A DNA stretch of 64,000 nucleotides, taken from the NCBI GenBank assembly GCA_036677685.1, contig JAVBWA010000026.1, forward strand, positions 1-64,000, given 5' to 3'. Of the stretch, positions 53,309-61,778 are shown one piece after another. Origin of the DNA: JAQUBU01 sp036677685 (GTDB taxonomy: Bacteria; Bacillota; Syntrophomonadia; Syntrophomonadales; Syntrophomonadaceae). The notes under the pieces were generated by a model. The model ran no database searches. It was not told the origin of the DNA and worked only from the letters and a program-made list of their open reading frames with translations. The translations under genes were made by a program, and so were the position numbers. The number at the start of each line of letters is the position of its first letter. Positions within the stretch are counted from its first letter, which is position 1.

Positions 53309-54340
53309 TTAAAATTTATTGGCGGTTTCGTTTAGTAGGGCAGCAGTTTCTTCTTTGCGATTCTTGCGTATATGGGTGTAAATGTTATGCGTTAATTTAA
53401 TGTCTGAATGTCCGAGCAAATCCATTGCATCCCTTTCAGGTATTCCCGCCTCAAATAGCATAGTGGCGTAACCGTGTCTCAATTGATGCGGAGTCAATGT
53501 TAATCCTGTTTTTATTCTCCATCTATCCCACCTATTCCGCACAGTAGCATTTCGCATTAGTTTTCCGTCTGGACCAGGAAACAATAGAGCATCCCCGATA
53601 CCCAAAGGAAGCACATCGGCTAATTTATCAAGAAGTATTATTTCTCTATTGCCGGCAATTGACTTAGGACCTTTTATATAAGGGTCGCCATCTGCATAAC
53701 AAACTGACTTATTAATCTTGATTATTTTTTTCTTCCGGTCAATGTCTCTATATGTTAGAGCCATAACTTCGCCCCTGCGACACCCTGTATATAAAATAAA
53801 GTACGGCAACAAACCATTAGGCTTGCTCCATCCGTCTTTCACAATCTTTAATTCCTCATCCGTTGGAAGTAGTCTAGGTGTCTGCTTTAATCCTTTTGGT
53901 ACACTTGCAGCATCGCATGGGTTTGTCCTAATAACACCGTCTAGCATAGCGGAGCGGCAAATTAAATTAACCACCAATAATTGAGTTGTTACGGTTTTAC
54001 GGGCAAATTGTTGTCGAGCCATATTCTGCAACAAAGAATCAACATCAAGCGGGGTAAGTTCTCTTATTGGTAATGCGCTAAAACGGTCTATGGCCCTTTT
54101 ATAGCTTGCTTTGTAACCGTTTGCAGTTGATGCCGCGATGGTTGGAAAGTGCTGTCCCTTCCATTTCTCGGCCACTTCTTTGAATAGTGGTCCCTGTTCT
54201 TCCTTGGCGCGATAGGCGATCATTTTTTGCTCAACTTCTGCATCTGACCAACCACGGAAAGGAACACGTTTGCCGTTGATAACGCGAATAGCCTCATGCA
54301 GTCCATCCGGCCTAACATAGTATTTTGGTTTTTTAGCCAT
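53309..54340 (-). CDS. int: Phage tyrosine integrase
   Basis: A 343-residue tyrosine recombinase. The N-terminal part has an Arm-DNA-binding-like domain, then a core-binding SAM-like domain (LPIRELTPLDVDSLLQNM). The catalytic domain shows Arg in TGCRRGEVMAL, HQLRHGYAT and LLGHSDIKLTHNIYTH, with the tyrosine in the last motif. It integrates the prophage at the tRNA-Ala. The start is the ATG at 54340 with AAAGGCGG upstream; the open frame further left overlaps the repressor gene. Confidence 0.94.
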   Translation of the reverse strand: MAKKPKYYVRPDGLHEAIRVINGKRVPFRGWSDAEVEQKMIAYRAKEEQGPLFKEVAEKWKGQHFPTIAASTANGYKASYKRAIDRFSALPIRELTPLDVDSLLQNMARQQFARKTVTTQLLVVNLICRSAMLDGVIRTNPCDAASVPKGLKQTPRLLPTDEELKIVKDGWSKPNGLLPYFILYTGCRRGEVMALTYRDIDRKKKIIKINKSVCYADGDPYIKGPKSIAGNREIILLDKLADVLPLGIGDALLFPGPDGKLMRNATVRNRWDRWRIKTGLTLTPHQLRHGYATMLFEAGIPERDAMDLLGHSDIKLTHNIYTHIRKNRKEETAALLNETANKF

Positions 54341-54360
54341 ATATTCTATCCGCCTTTGCT

Positions 54361-55014
54361 TTATTTCACCGCTCCGTATCTGCCAATAACCTTTCCGATT
54401 ATCATACATTTGTTACATTCGTGAACTTGCGGCGCATAATCCCTATTGTCAGAATTTAATATTAAATTCTCACCAGCAACAGTTACCCTTTTGCAAGTAG
54501 CATTTTCATAATCATCGCAAAGCACTACAGCAACTTGTCCATTTTCAACTACGGGCTGTCTATGGACCAAAACAACATCTTTATCATTTATAGTCGGTTC
54601 CATGGAGTCGCCTTTAATTCTAAAATAAAAATACTCATCTAAGTTATGCCCGTTAATTCTGCACAAGGCAGTATCAAAAGGCATATATTCACCACTTTCG
54701 GGTATTGCTGTCATTGGTATTCCTGCGGCAATATCGCCAATAATAGGCAATGAAGTAATTCCCAATCCTTCAACGTCAACAATGTGGTCATATTCAGGAA
54801 ATATTTCTTCCCTATTATCTTTTCCGCATAAATAATCAAGGCTCACTTTATAAAAATTCGCTAGTTTTAGCATGGTTTCAATATTTAGTCGCCTATCCCC
54901 GTTCTCAAGTTTCCTTAAATACGATTCACCAACTCCAGAACCCTCCGCCACTTCTTCGACATTCAGGTTTTTGCTCGTTCGCAAATGTTTGAGTTTATTC
55001 ACCAACTCAACCAC
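54361..55014 (-). CDS. CI/LexA-like phage repressor (HTH + S24)
   Basis: A 217-residue repressor. The N-terminal XRE-type HTH occupies about residues 8-60 (NLNVEEVAEGSGVGESYLRK). The C-terminal S24 peptidase domain has the cleavage site in GDIAAGIP, catalytic Ser in KGDSMEP and Lys in the ATCKRV region. It should maintain lysogeny and cleave itself on SOS. The start chosen is the GTG at 55014 with AGAGGAGGT upstream. It is transcribed opposite to the early genes. Confidence 0.93.
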   Translation of the reverse strand: MVELVNKLKHLRTSKNLNVEEVAEGSGVGESYLRKLENGDRRLNIETMLKLANFYKVSLDYLCGKDNREEIFPEYDHIVDVEGLGITSLPIIGDIAAGIPMTAIPESGEYMPFDTALCRINGHNLDEYFYFRIKGDSMEPTINDKDVVLVHRQPVVENGQVAVVLCDDYENATCKRVTVAGENLILNSDNRDYAPQVHECNKCMIIGKVIGRYGAVK

Positions 55015-55036
55015 ATTTATTACCTCCTCTGACTTT

Positions 55037-55218
55037 ATACACAATTTGTCCTTCTCCATAATATTACATTTATACCGTTTGTGCAATACACTATTTGTCC
55101 TATTTTTATTAGGCTTTATGTACTATTAGTAGAAATTAATAGTATATGCTTCAAATTTTAATAAAATGACCACAAACAGTGTTATTTGGTATTTTTATTA
55201 TTGGACGATTAGTGTAAT
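55037..55218. promoter_or_regulatory. Divergent early/repressor control region with repeated operators
   Basis: On the minus strand GGACAAATTGTGTAT (55037-55051) and GGACAAATAGTGTAT (55086-55100) are 14/15 identical. The plus strand carries GGACGATTAGTGTAAT (55203-55218). The first lies 23 bp from the repressor start, the last 26 bp from the Cro-like gene. They fit binding sites for the CI-like repressor. Confidence 0.6.
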
Positions 55219-55243
55219 AATTATACCCACGGAGGTGAAATGA

Positions 55244-55465
55244 TTGAATATTGCCACAAACACTATTAAATACGAGATGAAAAATCAAGGGCTAACAATA
55301 AAAGAGTTAGCCGCAAAATCAAAGCTCACTCAAAGTTATCTCACCAAGCTTTTAAACGATGACCGCAGATGGAACTTACCTATTCTTAACCAAGTGTTAG
55401 ATGCCCTTAACCTGGAATTTGAAATCAAACCCGCTCCTAAAGGAAGAAAGAAAGCGACGGTATAA
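55244..55465 (+). CDS. Cro-like HTH protein
   Basis: A 73-residue XRE-family HTH protein: LTIKELAAKSKLTQSYLTKL is the helix-turn-helix. It lies first in the early operon, divergent from the CI-like repressor, as Cro does. The start is a TTG, 8 nt after GGAGGTG. The C-terminus is basic (KPAPKGRKKATV). Confidence 0.88.
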   Translation: MNIATNTIKYEMKNQGLTIKELAAKSKLTQSYLTKLLNDDRRWNLPILNQVLDALNLEFEIKPAPKGRKKATV

Positions 55466-55466
55466 T

Positions 55467-55682
55467 ATGCGCGAACCGGATGGATATAGAGAACAACTTG
55501 AACGGTTGGCGGAAAGGTTTCCCGGCAAGGAATTTATCGGGATAGCAGATGTTTGTATAATCCTGGGATGTGATAGACGAACATTGTTATCTGATAAGAC
55601 TTTCCCCGTAAAACAAATCAATGGAGCAAGAAAATACTTTATTCCCATAGTCGGATTGGCCCGATGGATGATGAGTAAGTAA
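55467..55682 (+). CDS. Excisionase/helix-turn-helix-like small protein
   Basis: A 71-residue protein that begins 1 nt after the Cro-like gene. The central part IGIADVCIILGCDRRTLLSD, followed by KYFIPIVGLARWM, resembles a winged-helix excisionase or DNA-binding domain that reads a single site. A role in excision or early regulation is likely from position. Confidence 0.65.
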   Translation: MREPDGYREQLERLAERFPGKEFIGIADVCIILGCDRRTLLSDKTFPVKQINGARKYFIPIVGLARWMMSK

Positions 55683-55740
55683 TCCTATTTCAATCCCTTG
55701 GATAACTCACCCCAACCACACAAGAAAGGAGGACAAGCCA

Positions 55741-56481
55741 ATGAACGACCTAATCAAAGTCACCTACAATAATGAAAGGCCCACCACCAGCGCAAGAGAC
55801 TTATGGGAATTTCTTGACCGGCCTTATACCGAGTTCCTGAAATGGTTCAACCAGTACAAAGATTATGGTTTTACCGAAGGACAGGATTTTAGATTGCTCC
55901 GAGTAAAAATTCGGACCAATAATCCAAGGAATCCTGAATCCGAAGTTACCGATTATGAAATCACTGTTGATATGGCAAAAGAATTAGCCATGCTCCAAAA
56001 GTCTGATAAAGGCAAAATGGCCCGACAGTATTTCATTGAACTTGAGAAGCAATGGAATAGCCCGGAATCTGTTATGGCGAGAGCTTTACAGATGGCAGAC
56101 AGGAAAATGCTTGAGCTTCAAAGCAAAATTGAGCAGGACAAGCCCAAAACCCTGTTTGCCGATTCGGTGGCCGCGTCACACACCAGCATTCTTGTTGGCG
56201 ACCTTGCGAAATTAATCAAGCAAAACGGTTACGACATTGGGGCAATGAGGCTATTTGATTATCTCCGGGACAAGGGTTATTTAATGAAAGTCGGTTCAAG
56301 CCGGAATGTGCCAACGCAAAAGTCAATGGAATTAGAACTATTTGAAGTTAAGGAAACAGTTATTAATAACCCCGATGGCAGTACGACCATTAAGAAAACG
56401 CCCAAGGTTACGGGCAAAGGCCAAATCTATTTCATTAATCACTTTTTAGGTAATAAACAGCCTGCATCGGCCTCATTATAG
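55741..56481 (+). CDS. Phage antirepressor (AntA + ANT)
   Basis: A 246-residue antirepressor. The N-terminal AntA/AntB domain has TSARDLWEFLDRPYTEFLKW and YEITVDMAKELAMLQKSDKG, and the C-terminal ANT/KilA-C domain has VGDLAKLIKQNGYDIGAMRL and RLFDYLRDKGYLM. Antirepressors bind and inactivate CI-like repressors and promote the lytic state. Good ribosome site (AAAGGAGG). It is the first large gene of the early operon. Confidence 0.93.
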   Translation: MNDLIKVTYNNERPTTSARDLWEFLDRPYTEFLKWFNQYKDYGFTEGQDFRLLRVKIRTNNPRNPESEVTDYEITVDMAKELAMLQKSDKGKMARQYFIELEKQWNSPESVMARALQMADRKMLELQSKIEQDKPKTLFADSVAASHTSILVGDLAKLIKQNGYDIGAMRLFDYLRDKGYLMKVGSSRNVPTQKSMELELFEVKETVINNPDGSTTIKKTPKVTGKGQIYFINHFLGNKQPASASL

Positions 56482-56656
56482 GCAAATAAACCGCAGGCAG
56501 AGGACAAGCTAGTTCTTTGAAAAACGCATAAATCCCCGTAAATCAAAGAAGGCGTATAGAAAACCCGGTGAACGTGATGAGCGGCGTGGGGGAGCCAGTG
56601 GGGAACCCATGAGGACGATGGGAGGTAAAGGGAATTTCAAGAAAGGAGTCAAACAG

Positions 56657-56833
56657 TTGTCAGAACTGATACACAAAGAAATGTGCGACGGTTGCGGGCA
56701 CAGCCAGGGCAACATTTGCAGAGTCATCAAGGACCCAAAATGGATATTTAAGCACCGCGGTAAATGTTTCGCCAAGGTCACACCCGAAAGAGCGAAGGAA
56801 ATCGAAGAAGAAATCCGTGGACGACAGGATTAG
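56657..56833 (+). CDS. Small cysteine-rich phage protein
   Basis: A 58-residue protein, TTG start 8 nt after AAAGGAG. Four cysteines (MCDGCGH...ICRV...GKCFAKV) suggest a zinc-binding fold. Function unknown. Confidence 0.6.
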   Translation: MSELIHKEMCDGCGHSQGNICRVIKDPKWIFKHRGKCFAKVTPERAKEIEEEIRGRQD

Positions 56834-56843
56834 GAGGCATCAT

Positions 56844-56987
56844 ATGAACATATTAGACCTGCTTTTTAGCGGTCACTACGAGAAATTCTTGGACAACCTA
56901 TTCCCCGCCCCATCATTTAGCACCTACGTCCAGCATTGCCAGCGCAGGGGGAGTCACTTCCACCGGAGAAGGAAGAGCGCGAGATAA
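56844..56987 (+). CDS. 47-residue phage protein, unknown
   Basis: The ATG at 56844 follows AGGAGG with 6-nt spacing. It reads MNILDLLFSGHYEKFLDNLF then ends in a basic tail (GSHFHRRRKSAR). The spacing fits the early operon. Function unknown. Confidence 0.6.
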   Translation: MNILDLLFSGHYEKFLDNLFPAPSFSTYVQHCQRRGSHFHRRRKSAR

Positions 56988-57000
56988 GGAGGCTTTTGCT

Positions 57001-57189
57001 TTGACGAAGGATGAAGCTTTAAAGGCCATGAAACAAGGTAAAAAGGTATCCCATATGTATTTCTCTGCTGACGAATATATCCATATTGTTGATGGGCAAA
57101 TGTATGCCGAAGATGGTTGCCGGTTTGAAGAAGGATGGGCAATAAGAACAGAATCGGTATGGCAAGATGGATGGAGGATTATCGAATGA
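57001..57189 (+). CDS. 62-residue phage protein with DUF2829-like layout
   Basis: A 62-residue protein starting with MTKDEALKAMKQGKKV and ending WQDGWRIIE. The layout (MT-x-x-EA...GKKV, aromatic core, ...DGW at the end) recalls DUF2829 proteins, a family that includes the anti-Thoeris inhibitor Tad2, but identity is too low to assign. TTG start after AAGGAGG. Overlaps the next gene by 4 nt. Confidence 0.6.
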   Translation: MTKDEALKAMKQGKKVSHMYFSADEYIHIVDGQMYAEDGCRFEEGWAIRTESVWQDGWRIIE

Positions 57190-57389
57190 ACCGTAAACCA
57201 CTTTCAGACGAACAGAAACGGGCAGTCGAAAAGGCATTCGCCAAGACCGGCACCATGAAGAAGCTCGTTGACGACTTCAAGCGATCAGTCAAAGTGATGG
57301 AGATTCGCGATGGTGATTATATTTTTTGGTCAGCGATGCTAAATCGGACTTTCAAGGTTCCAGTCAGCGAGGTATTGGAAATCGAGTAG
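57186..57389 (+). CDS. 67-residue phage protein, unknown
   Basis: A 67-residue, lysine-rich protein: MNRKPLSDEQKRAVEKAFAK at the N-terminus and KVPVSEVLEIE at the end. Its ATG overlaps the upstream stop (ATGA). No family recognised. Confidence 0.6.
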   Translation: MNRKPLSDEQKRAVEKAFAKTGTMKKLVDDFKRSVKVMEIRDGDYIFWSAMLNRTFKVPVSEVLEIE

Positions 57390-57404
57390 GGAGGAGGAAA
57401 GAAA

Positions 57405-57656
57405 TTGAAAACCATTTACAAGTGCGAAATGTGCGAAGCAGAGTTTACAGATTGGCAAGAGTGCAGTAAGCACGAAAAGAGCCATCCAAGAATCGAAGAA
57501 GCAAAACTGCTTTTTGGCGACCCGGAAAAAGACGTGCCAAGCAGAGTTTCAATCGAATTTAGCAATGGAATGGCCGGTATTTACACGTTGGAAACGTCAT
57601 ATCTTACAAAGGCTATAGAACTCATAGAAAAAGAAAAGCCCGCCGAAGCGGACTAA
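57405..57656 (+). CDS. 83-residue C2H2 zinc-finger phage protein
   Basis: Residues 7-27 match the C2H2 pattern C-x2-C-x12-H-x4-H (CEMCEAEF...CSKHEKSH). The second half (VSIEFSNGMAGIYTLETSY) looks beta-rich. Possibly a DNA-binding or adaptor protein. AGGAGG upstream. Confidence 0.68.
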   Translation: MKTIYKCEMCEAEFTDWQECSKHEKSHPRIEEAKLLFGDPEKDVPSRVSIEFSNGMAGIYTLETSYLTKAIELIEKEKPAEAD

Positions 57657-57764
57657 TTAATGTGCAATTCAAACATAACATAGAAATCATAACTTGAATA
57701 GATAGAACTTTTGTTTGCGGGGTAGGCGTTGGCTTGCCCCGCTTGCGTTAAGGAGGAATCATAA

Positions 57765-57977
57765 ATGAATGTTGGAGACAGCGTAATGGTCCCCCGGACA
57801 GGTGGGGGCTATAGCAAAGGAAAGATATTGGAAGTTTGCCAAGACCGCGCTTATGTTACTTTCCCGGTTGGCGAGACCTTTCGCGGCAATCCGATTGACC
57901 CTGAAATGAAAGGGAGAATGGCCTACAAGGACGTGGCAATTAAGAATTTATTGCCCGTTGATAAGGAGGAAATGTAA
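57765..57977 (+). CDS. 70-residue SH3-like phage protein
   Basis: A small beta-rich protein beginning MNVGDSVMVPRTGGGYSKG, with KILEV, YVTFPVG and IKNLLPV strands like a Tudor or KOW-like fold. The last base of its stop overlaps the next ATG. Function unknown. A 108-bp gap precedes it. Confidence 0.6.
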   Translation: MNVGDSVMVPRTGGGYSKGKILEVCQDRAYVTFPVGETFRGNPIDPEMKGRMAYKDVAIKNLLPVDKEEM

Positions 57978-58213
57978 TGAAGATAACGATTGAAGGCTAC
58001 GAGGACGATGCCATAGTCATAGAGGCCGATGAATTGATATTGTTTGCCATTGATTCTGATGGAAGGCATTCACACCGCCTTGTAAGGTGCAACCCAATTT
58101 TTATGGGTTACGTGGCAAAGATAACGGAGTCTATTTTCCTTGGTGCAGACCAAGAAAAAACCGGCGACACCCTTTGGGGGAAAGTAGCCAAAAAGTTGGG
58201 GCTGAGGGACTAG
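57977..58213 (+). CDS. 78-residue phage protein, unknown
   Basis: It reads MKITIEGYEDDAIVIEADEL and ends KVAKKLGLRD. Its start overlaps the previous stop by one base. AAGGAGG upstream. No family recognised. Confidence 0.6.
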   Translation: MKITIEGYEDDAIVIEADELILFAIDSDGRHSHRLVRCNPIFMGYVAKITESIFLGADQEKTGDTLWGKVAKKLGLRD

Positions 58214-58216
58214 CCT

Positions 58217-58429
58217 ATGTCTACCCACGACACCGACCGACACGAATTTGAGGCACTCTGCACCCGCCACCGCAACCCCTACCCTTGCCCCATCTGCACG
58301 CCCCGTTACTGCAAGGTGTGTGGCGGGAAGTTTGACGAGGACAACGAAGAAGCGTGGCAGGAAGATGGTATCTGCCGTGCGTGTTTTGAGGAGAGAGAAA
58401 AGGAGGAAAATGAAAGTGAAGGTAGTTAA
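58217..58429 (+). CDS. 70-residue zinc-ribbon-like phage protein
   Basis: Seven cysteines in C-x2-C style pairs (CPIC, YCKVC, ICRAC) suggest one or two zinc knuckles. It ends in an acidic tail (EEREKEENESEGS). The next gene begins inside its last 20 bases. Confidence 0.65.
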   Translation: MSTHDTDRHEFEALCTRHRNPYPCPICTPRYCKVCGGKFDEDNEEAWQEDGICRACFEEREKEENESEGS

Positions 58430-59762
58430 ATTACAGGTTGAAAATATAAAGAAGATTAAAGCTGTTGAAATTTCCCCGGATGGCAACATGGTTATCATTT
58501 CCGGCGAGAACGAGCAAGGCAAAACCACCGTATTGGATTCTATTTGGTGGGCAATCGGAGGAACTAAGAATATACAAGACGAACCCCTGAGAACCGGAGC
58601 GGATAAAGGTAAAATTGTCTTAGACCTTGGCGATATGATAGCCACCCGGAAATTCACTAAAAAGGGTTCGACTCTTGAGGTAACCAATAAAGAGGGCATG
58701 AGTTATAAAAGTCCCCAGGCGGTGCTCGATAAGCTCATAAGCCGCTTTTCCTTCGATATTCAAGAGTTTGCCCAGGCCGATAAAAAGGCTCAGGTGGAAA
58801 CCCTTTTAAGTATCGTTGAAATTCCAATTGACCCGGTTAAATTGAAAGAAATTGCAGGCGTTGAGCCGGATGCTACCCTGAATCCGTTAGAAATGCTTAA
58901 CAAGGCATATAAAACCGTATTCGATGAAAGAACCATCGTTAACCGGGAACTGGACAAGGCCAAGAAGAAACTTGAGGATATGCCGAAAGCCGAGCCTGCC
59001 GAAGCCGTTTCCATTACGGAACTGGTTGCCGAAAAAGACGGATTGGAAAAAGTTAATCGGGAGAATCAACGGAAACGGGAGTCAGTAAGAATATTCACGC
59101 AGGCAATTCTCGATGCGGAAAAGGCACTTAATACTACCAAGGATAGAATCACGGAAGTCCGGGCCGAACTTGAAATACTTTTGCAAACTCAAGCCGAAAA
59201 GGAGCAAGCACTCACGGATGCTTTTGAGGCCCGCGATGCAGTAGACGCAGAGCTTGAAAAACTCAAAGACAACGACCTCACCGACATAAACACCCGCATA
59301 GCCAATGCCGATGAAACCAACCGCAAAGCAAAAGCCTACACCGATTATCAGGCCGCTGCCACCGCCAAAGACGAAAAACAAACTGAATCTGATGGCTATA
59401 CCGCTAAACTGGACGCAATTAAAGCCTATAAGGACGAGCTTATGGGACAAGTCAAATTCCCCGTTGATGGTTTAGGTTTTGCCAATGGCGGCGTTACGTT
59501 CCAAGACCTGCCCCTTGCCCAAGCTAGTGAAGCCAAAAGGCTTGAAGTGAGTTGTGCTATCGCAATGGCTAAAAACGCTACCTTGAAAGTCCTGCGAATC
59601 AATAATGGCAGTCTTTTAGACAGCAAACATATGGCGATTATTGAGCAAATGGCAAAAGACCGGGACTATCAAGTGTGGGTAGAAAAGGTTGATGAATCCG
59701 GCAAGGTTGGAATCGTCATTGAAGATGGAGCGGTGAAAGCCTCCAATAAAGAAGGTGAGTAA
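58410..59762 (+). CDS. SbcC/RecF-like coiled-coil ATPase (phage recombination)
   Basis: A 450-residue SMC-related protein. Walker A is GENEQGKTTVLDS near residue 30; a long coiled coil runs about 140-340; the C-terminal LAQASEAKRLEVSCAIAMAK gives the signature region. In this family a Walker B-like VLRI-D/E-G-SLLD follows; here it is VLRINNGSLLDSKH, so the acidic residues are Asn. It probably assists phage DNA replication or recombination with the nuclease and Sak4 genes downstream. The ATG at 58410 is only 3 nt after AGGAGG; the GTG at 58416 is an alternative start. Confidence 0.82.
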   Translation: MKVKVVKLQVENIKKIKAVEISPDGNMVIISGENEQGKTTVLDSIWWAIGGTKNIQDEPLRTGADKGKIVLDLGDMIATRKFTKKGSTLEVTNKEGMSYKSPQAVLDKLISRFSFDIQEFAQADKKAQVETLLSIVEIPIDPVKLKEIAGVEPDATLNPLEMLNKAYKTVFDERTIVNRELDKAKKKLEDMPKAEPAEAVSITELVAEKDGLEKVNRENQRKRESVRIFTQAILDAEKALNTTKDRITEVRAELEILLQTQAEKEQALTDAFEARDAVDAELEKLKDNDLTDINTRIANADETNRKAKAYTDYQAAATAKDEKQTESDGYTAKLDAIKAYKDELMGQVKFPVDGLGFANGGVTFQDLPLAQASEAKRLEVSCAIAMAKNATLKVLRINNGSLLDSKHMAIIEQMAKDRDYQVWVEKVDESGKVGIVIEDGAVKASNKEGE

Positions 59763-60644
59763 ATGCCTGCCGTTGGTTTCATTTGCCCCGATTCGGGGCG
59801 ATCACTTTTTAACGACTGTTTCACCCATTGCCGAATTGCCGACCAATTCCCTGCCGGGCGGTGTATGGCTTTGCGGAATCTACGAATGATAGCCGAGCAG
59901 CGGCCTTGGACCGGTAAACCGAGTGTGACGCAATTACTCAAAGGTACACGTGAGGCACGTCTAGCCATCACCGAGGATTATTACATTGACCCTCAAGGGG
60001 CGATATTTCGCATAGTCGGCACGAAAGCCCACGCCGAGCTTGACAAACACACAGGCGATAACGAATTAGGCGAGATTCGCCTTGAACTTGAAGGCATTAC
60101 CGGGGCATTCGATTACTTGGACGAGGAAGGCAACCTCTTTGATGTGAAAACCTACGGGAGTTATAAGGCGATGGTGTGTCTTGGTTATAAACAGGTTGAC
60201 GTGCCTACAGGCGAAGTCTACAAAACCGATTGCAAGAGCGGAAGAAAGGGCGACCCGAAATATCGCAAAGAAACAGTGCAGGGCGAACCGGAGTTAACCG
60301 AGCAAGCCCTTCAACTGAATATGTACCGCATGATGCTTGAGGACGCGGGCTTTCCCGTCAAGCAAATGTTCCTTGATATAGCCGTAAGGGATGGGGGCAT
60401 ACGTGCCGCCACAAGCCGAGGAATCACGCAGAACGCATATCTTATACCTGTTCCCAAGCTGCCAGACGACGAAGTTCTGGCTTATTTTTTGCCCAAGCGG
60501 GATGCGTTATTATGGCATCTAGCAAGCGGGACCATGCCGGAACCCTGCACCGAAGAAGAACGCTGGCAGGGGCGCAAATGCTTAAATTATTGCAATGTAG
60601 CCGAGTTTTGCGACTACGGGAGAGAACTTAAAGGAGGACTTTAG
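59763..60644 (+). CDS. PD-(D/E)XK nuclease with Fe-S cysteines (Cas4/AddB-like)
   Basis: A 293-residue RecB-family exonuclease-like protein. The nuclease core is in GTKAHAELD, GAFDYLDEEGNLFDVKTYG (D...D-x-K) and the alpha-helix QALQLNMYRMML. A cysteine-rich N-terminus (CPDSGRS...CFTHCRI) and a C-terminal cluster (CLNYCNVAEFC) fit the [4Fe-4S]-containing Cas4/AddB subtype. It likely resects phage DNA for recombination. Its ATG directly follows the upstream stop. Confidence 0.85.
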   Translation: MPAVGFICPDSGRSLFNDCFTHCRIADQFPAGRCMALRNLRMIAEQRPWTGKPSVTQLLKGTREARLAITEDYYIDPQGAIFRIVGTKAHAELDKHTGDNELGEIRLELEGITGAFDYLDEEGNLFDVKTYGSYKAMVCLGYKQVDVPTGEVYKTDCKSGRKGDPKYRKETVQGEPELTEQALQLNMYRMMLEDAGFPVKQMFLDIAVRDGGIRAATSRGITQNAYLIPVPKLPDDEVLAYFLPKRDALLWHLASGTMPEPCTEEERWQGRKCLNYCNVAEFCDYGRELKGGL

Positions 60645-61526
60645 ATGGCAATACAGGCCAAAAAAGCAGTTAGAAGAAAACTGTACATTAAAATGGCATT
60701 AATAGGACCGAGCGGGGCAGGGAAAACATACTCTGCCCTTCGCTTATGTAAAGGACTTGGAGGCAAAACCCTGTTAGTCAACACCGAAGGTGATAGAGGT
60801 TATATTTATGCGAATGAATTTGATTATGACATTGTGGACCTTGAAGCCCCGTTCACCCCGGAAAAGTTTATTGAAGCCCTGGAGTATGGGGAGAAAGAGA
60901 AATACGACAACATCATCATTGATTCTGCAACTCACGAATGGAGCGGTAAAGGTGGGCTTCTTGAAGTGCATAGTGCTATGCCTGGTAATTCCTACACGAA
61001 TTGGGCAAAAATAACCCCCCGGCACAACAAGTTTATTGAAATTCAACTATATTGCAAAACTAACATTATATCCTGTCTTAGAGGGAAAGACACCTATGTT
61101 TTAGAGGAAAAGAACGGCAAACAAGTACCGCAGAAGGTAGGACTAGGGGCCGATCAGAGGCAAGGTTACGAATATGAGTGCATGGTAACTCTTATGATTA
61201 CGCAGGATAGCCACATAGCTTCACCGATGAAGGATAACACCCACATCTTCGATCAAAAATACGAAGTCCTCACCGAGCAACACGGCGAACTTCTCCGCGC
61301 ATGGGCCGAAACCGGCGAGGATAAGCCCGCACCCCAACTAATCACCCAAAAAGCACTCGCCGCACTCCACGCAAAAGCCAAAGACCTGAACCTCACGCAT
61401 GAGGAATTATCCGCATGGGCGCAGCGTGATTACGGCGTTTCTTCATTGAAGGAGTTGACTGACCCGCAAAGCCGGGAATTTTACAAGGTACTGGACAAAT
61501 CAAAACCAGTTGAGAAAACAGAGTAA
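60645..61526 (+). CDS. Sak4-like single-strand annealing ATPase
   Basis: A 293-residue AAA/RecA-like ATPase. Walker A IGPSGAGKTYSALRL and Walker B YDNIIIDSATHEW are clear; the core resembles the phage Sak4 family of Rad51/RecA-like proteins. Together with the SbcC-like ATPase and the nuclease it forms a homologous-recombination module. It ends in a 14-residue tail (KVLDKSKPVEKTE) shared with the next protein. Confidence 0.82.
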   Translation: MAIQAKKAVRRKLYIKMALIGPSGAGKTYSALRLCKGLGGKTLLVNTEGDRGYIYANEFDYDIVDLEAPFTPEKFIEALEYGEKEKYDNIIIDSATHEWSGKGGLLEVHSAMPGNSYTNWAKITPRHNKFIEIQLYCKTNIISCLRGKDTYVLEEKNGKQVPQKVGLGADQRQGYEYECMVTLMITQDSHIASPMKDNTHIFDQKYEVLTEQHGELLRAWAETGEDKPAPQLITQKALAALHAKAKDLNLTHEELSAWAQRDYGVSSLKELTDPQSREFYKVLDKSKPVEKTE

Positions 61527-61538
61527 GGAGGAATTGCA

Positions 61539-61778
61539 ATGTACTTGCCGGACGTTATCGACATGGAAAAGTACACCGATAATAGCAAAGACCAAGTAAA
61601 GTCTATTGCCAAAGTCTGTGTAAAAGTGGTCAACGCCTTAACAAACACGGAAATAAAAACTTTGCGTACGGGTTTTGACGCTTATCTTTATGACACACTG
61701 ACCATTATCGAAGAATTAGCCAAAGAAAAAGCCAAAAAGGTGCTGGACAAGTCGAAGCCAGTTGAGAAAGCGGAATAA
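61539..61778 (+). CDS. 79-residue phage protein sharing a tail with the Sak4-like ATPase
   Basis: A mostly helical 79-residue protein whose last residues (KVLDKSKPVEKAE) repeat the tail of the protein before it. The DNA of the repeat differs almost only at third codon positions. No family recognised. AGGAGG 6 nt upstream. Confidence 0.65.
   Translation: MYLPDVIDMEKYTDNSKDQVKSIAKVCVKVVNALTNTEIKTLRTGFDAYLYDTLTIIEELAKEKAKKVLDKSKPVEKAE

Noticed and set aside
59763..60644. Genuine CRISPR Cas4
   Set aside because: No CRISPR or other cas genes; position in a phage recombination module favours a phage nuclease.
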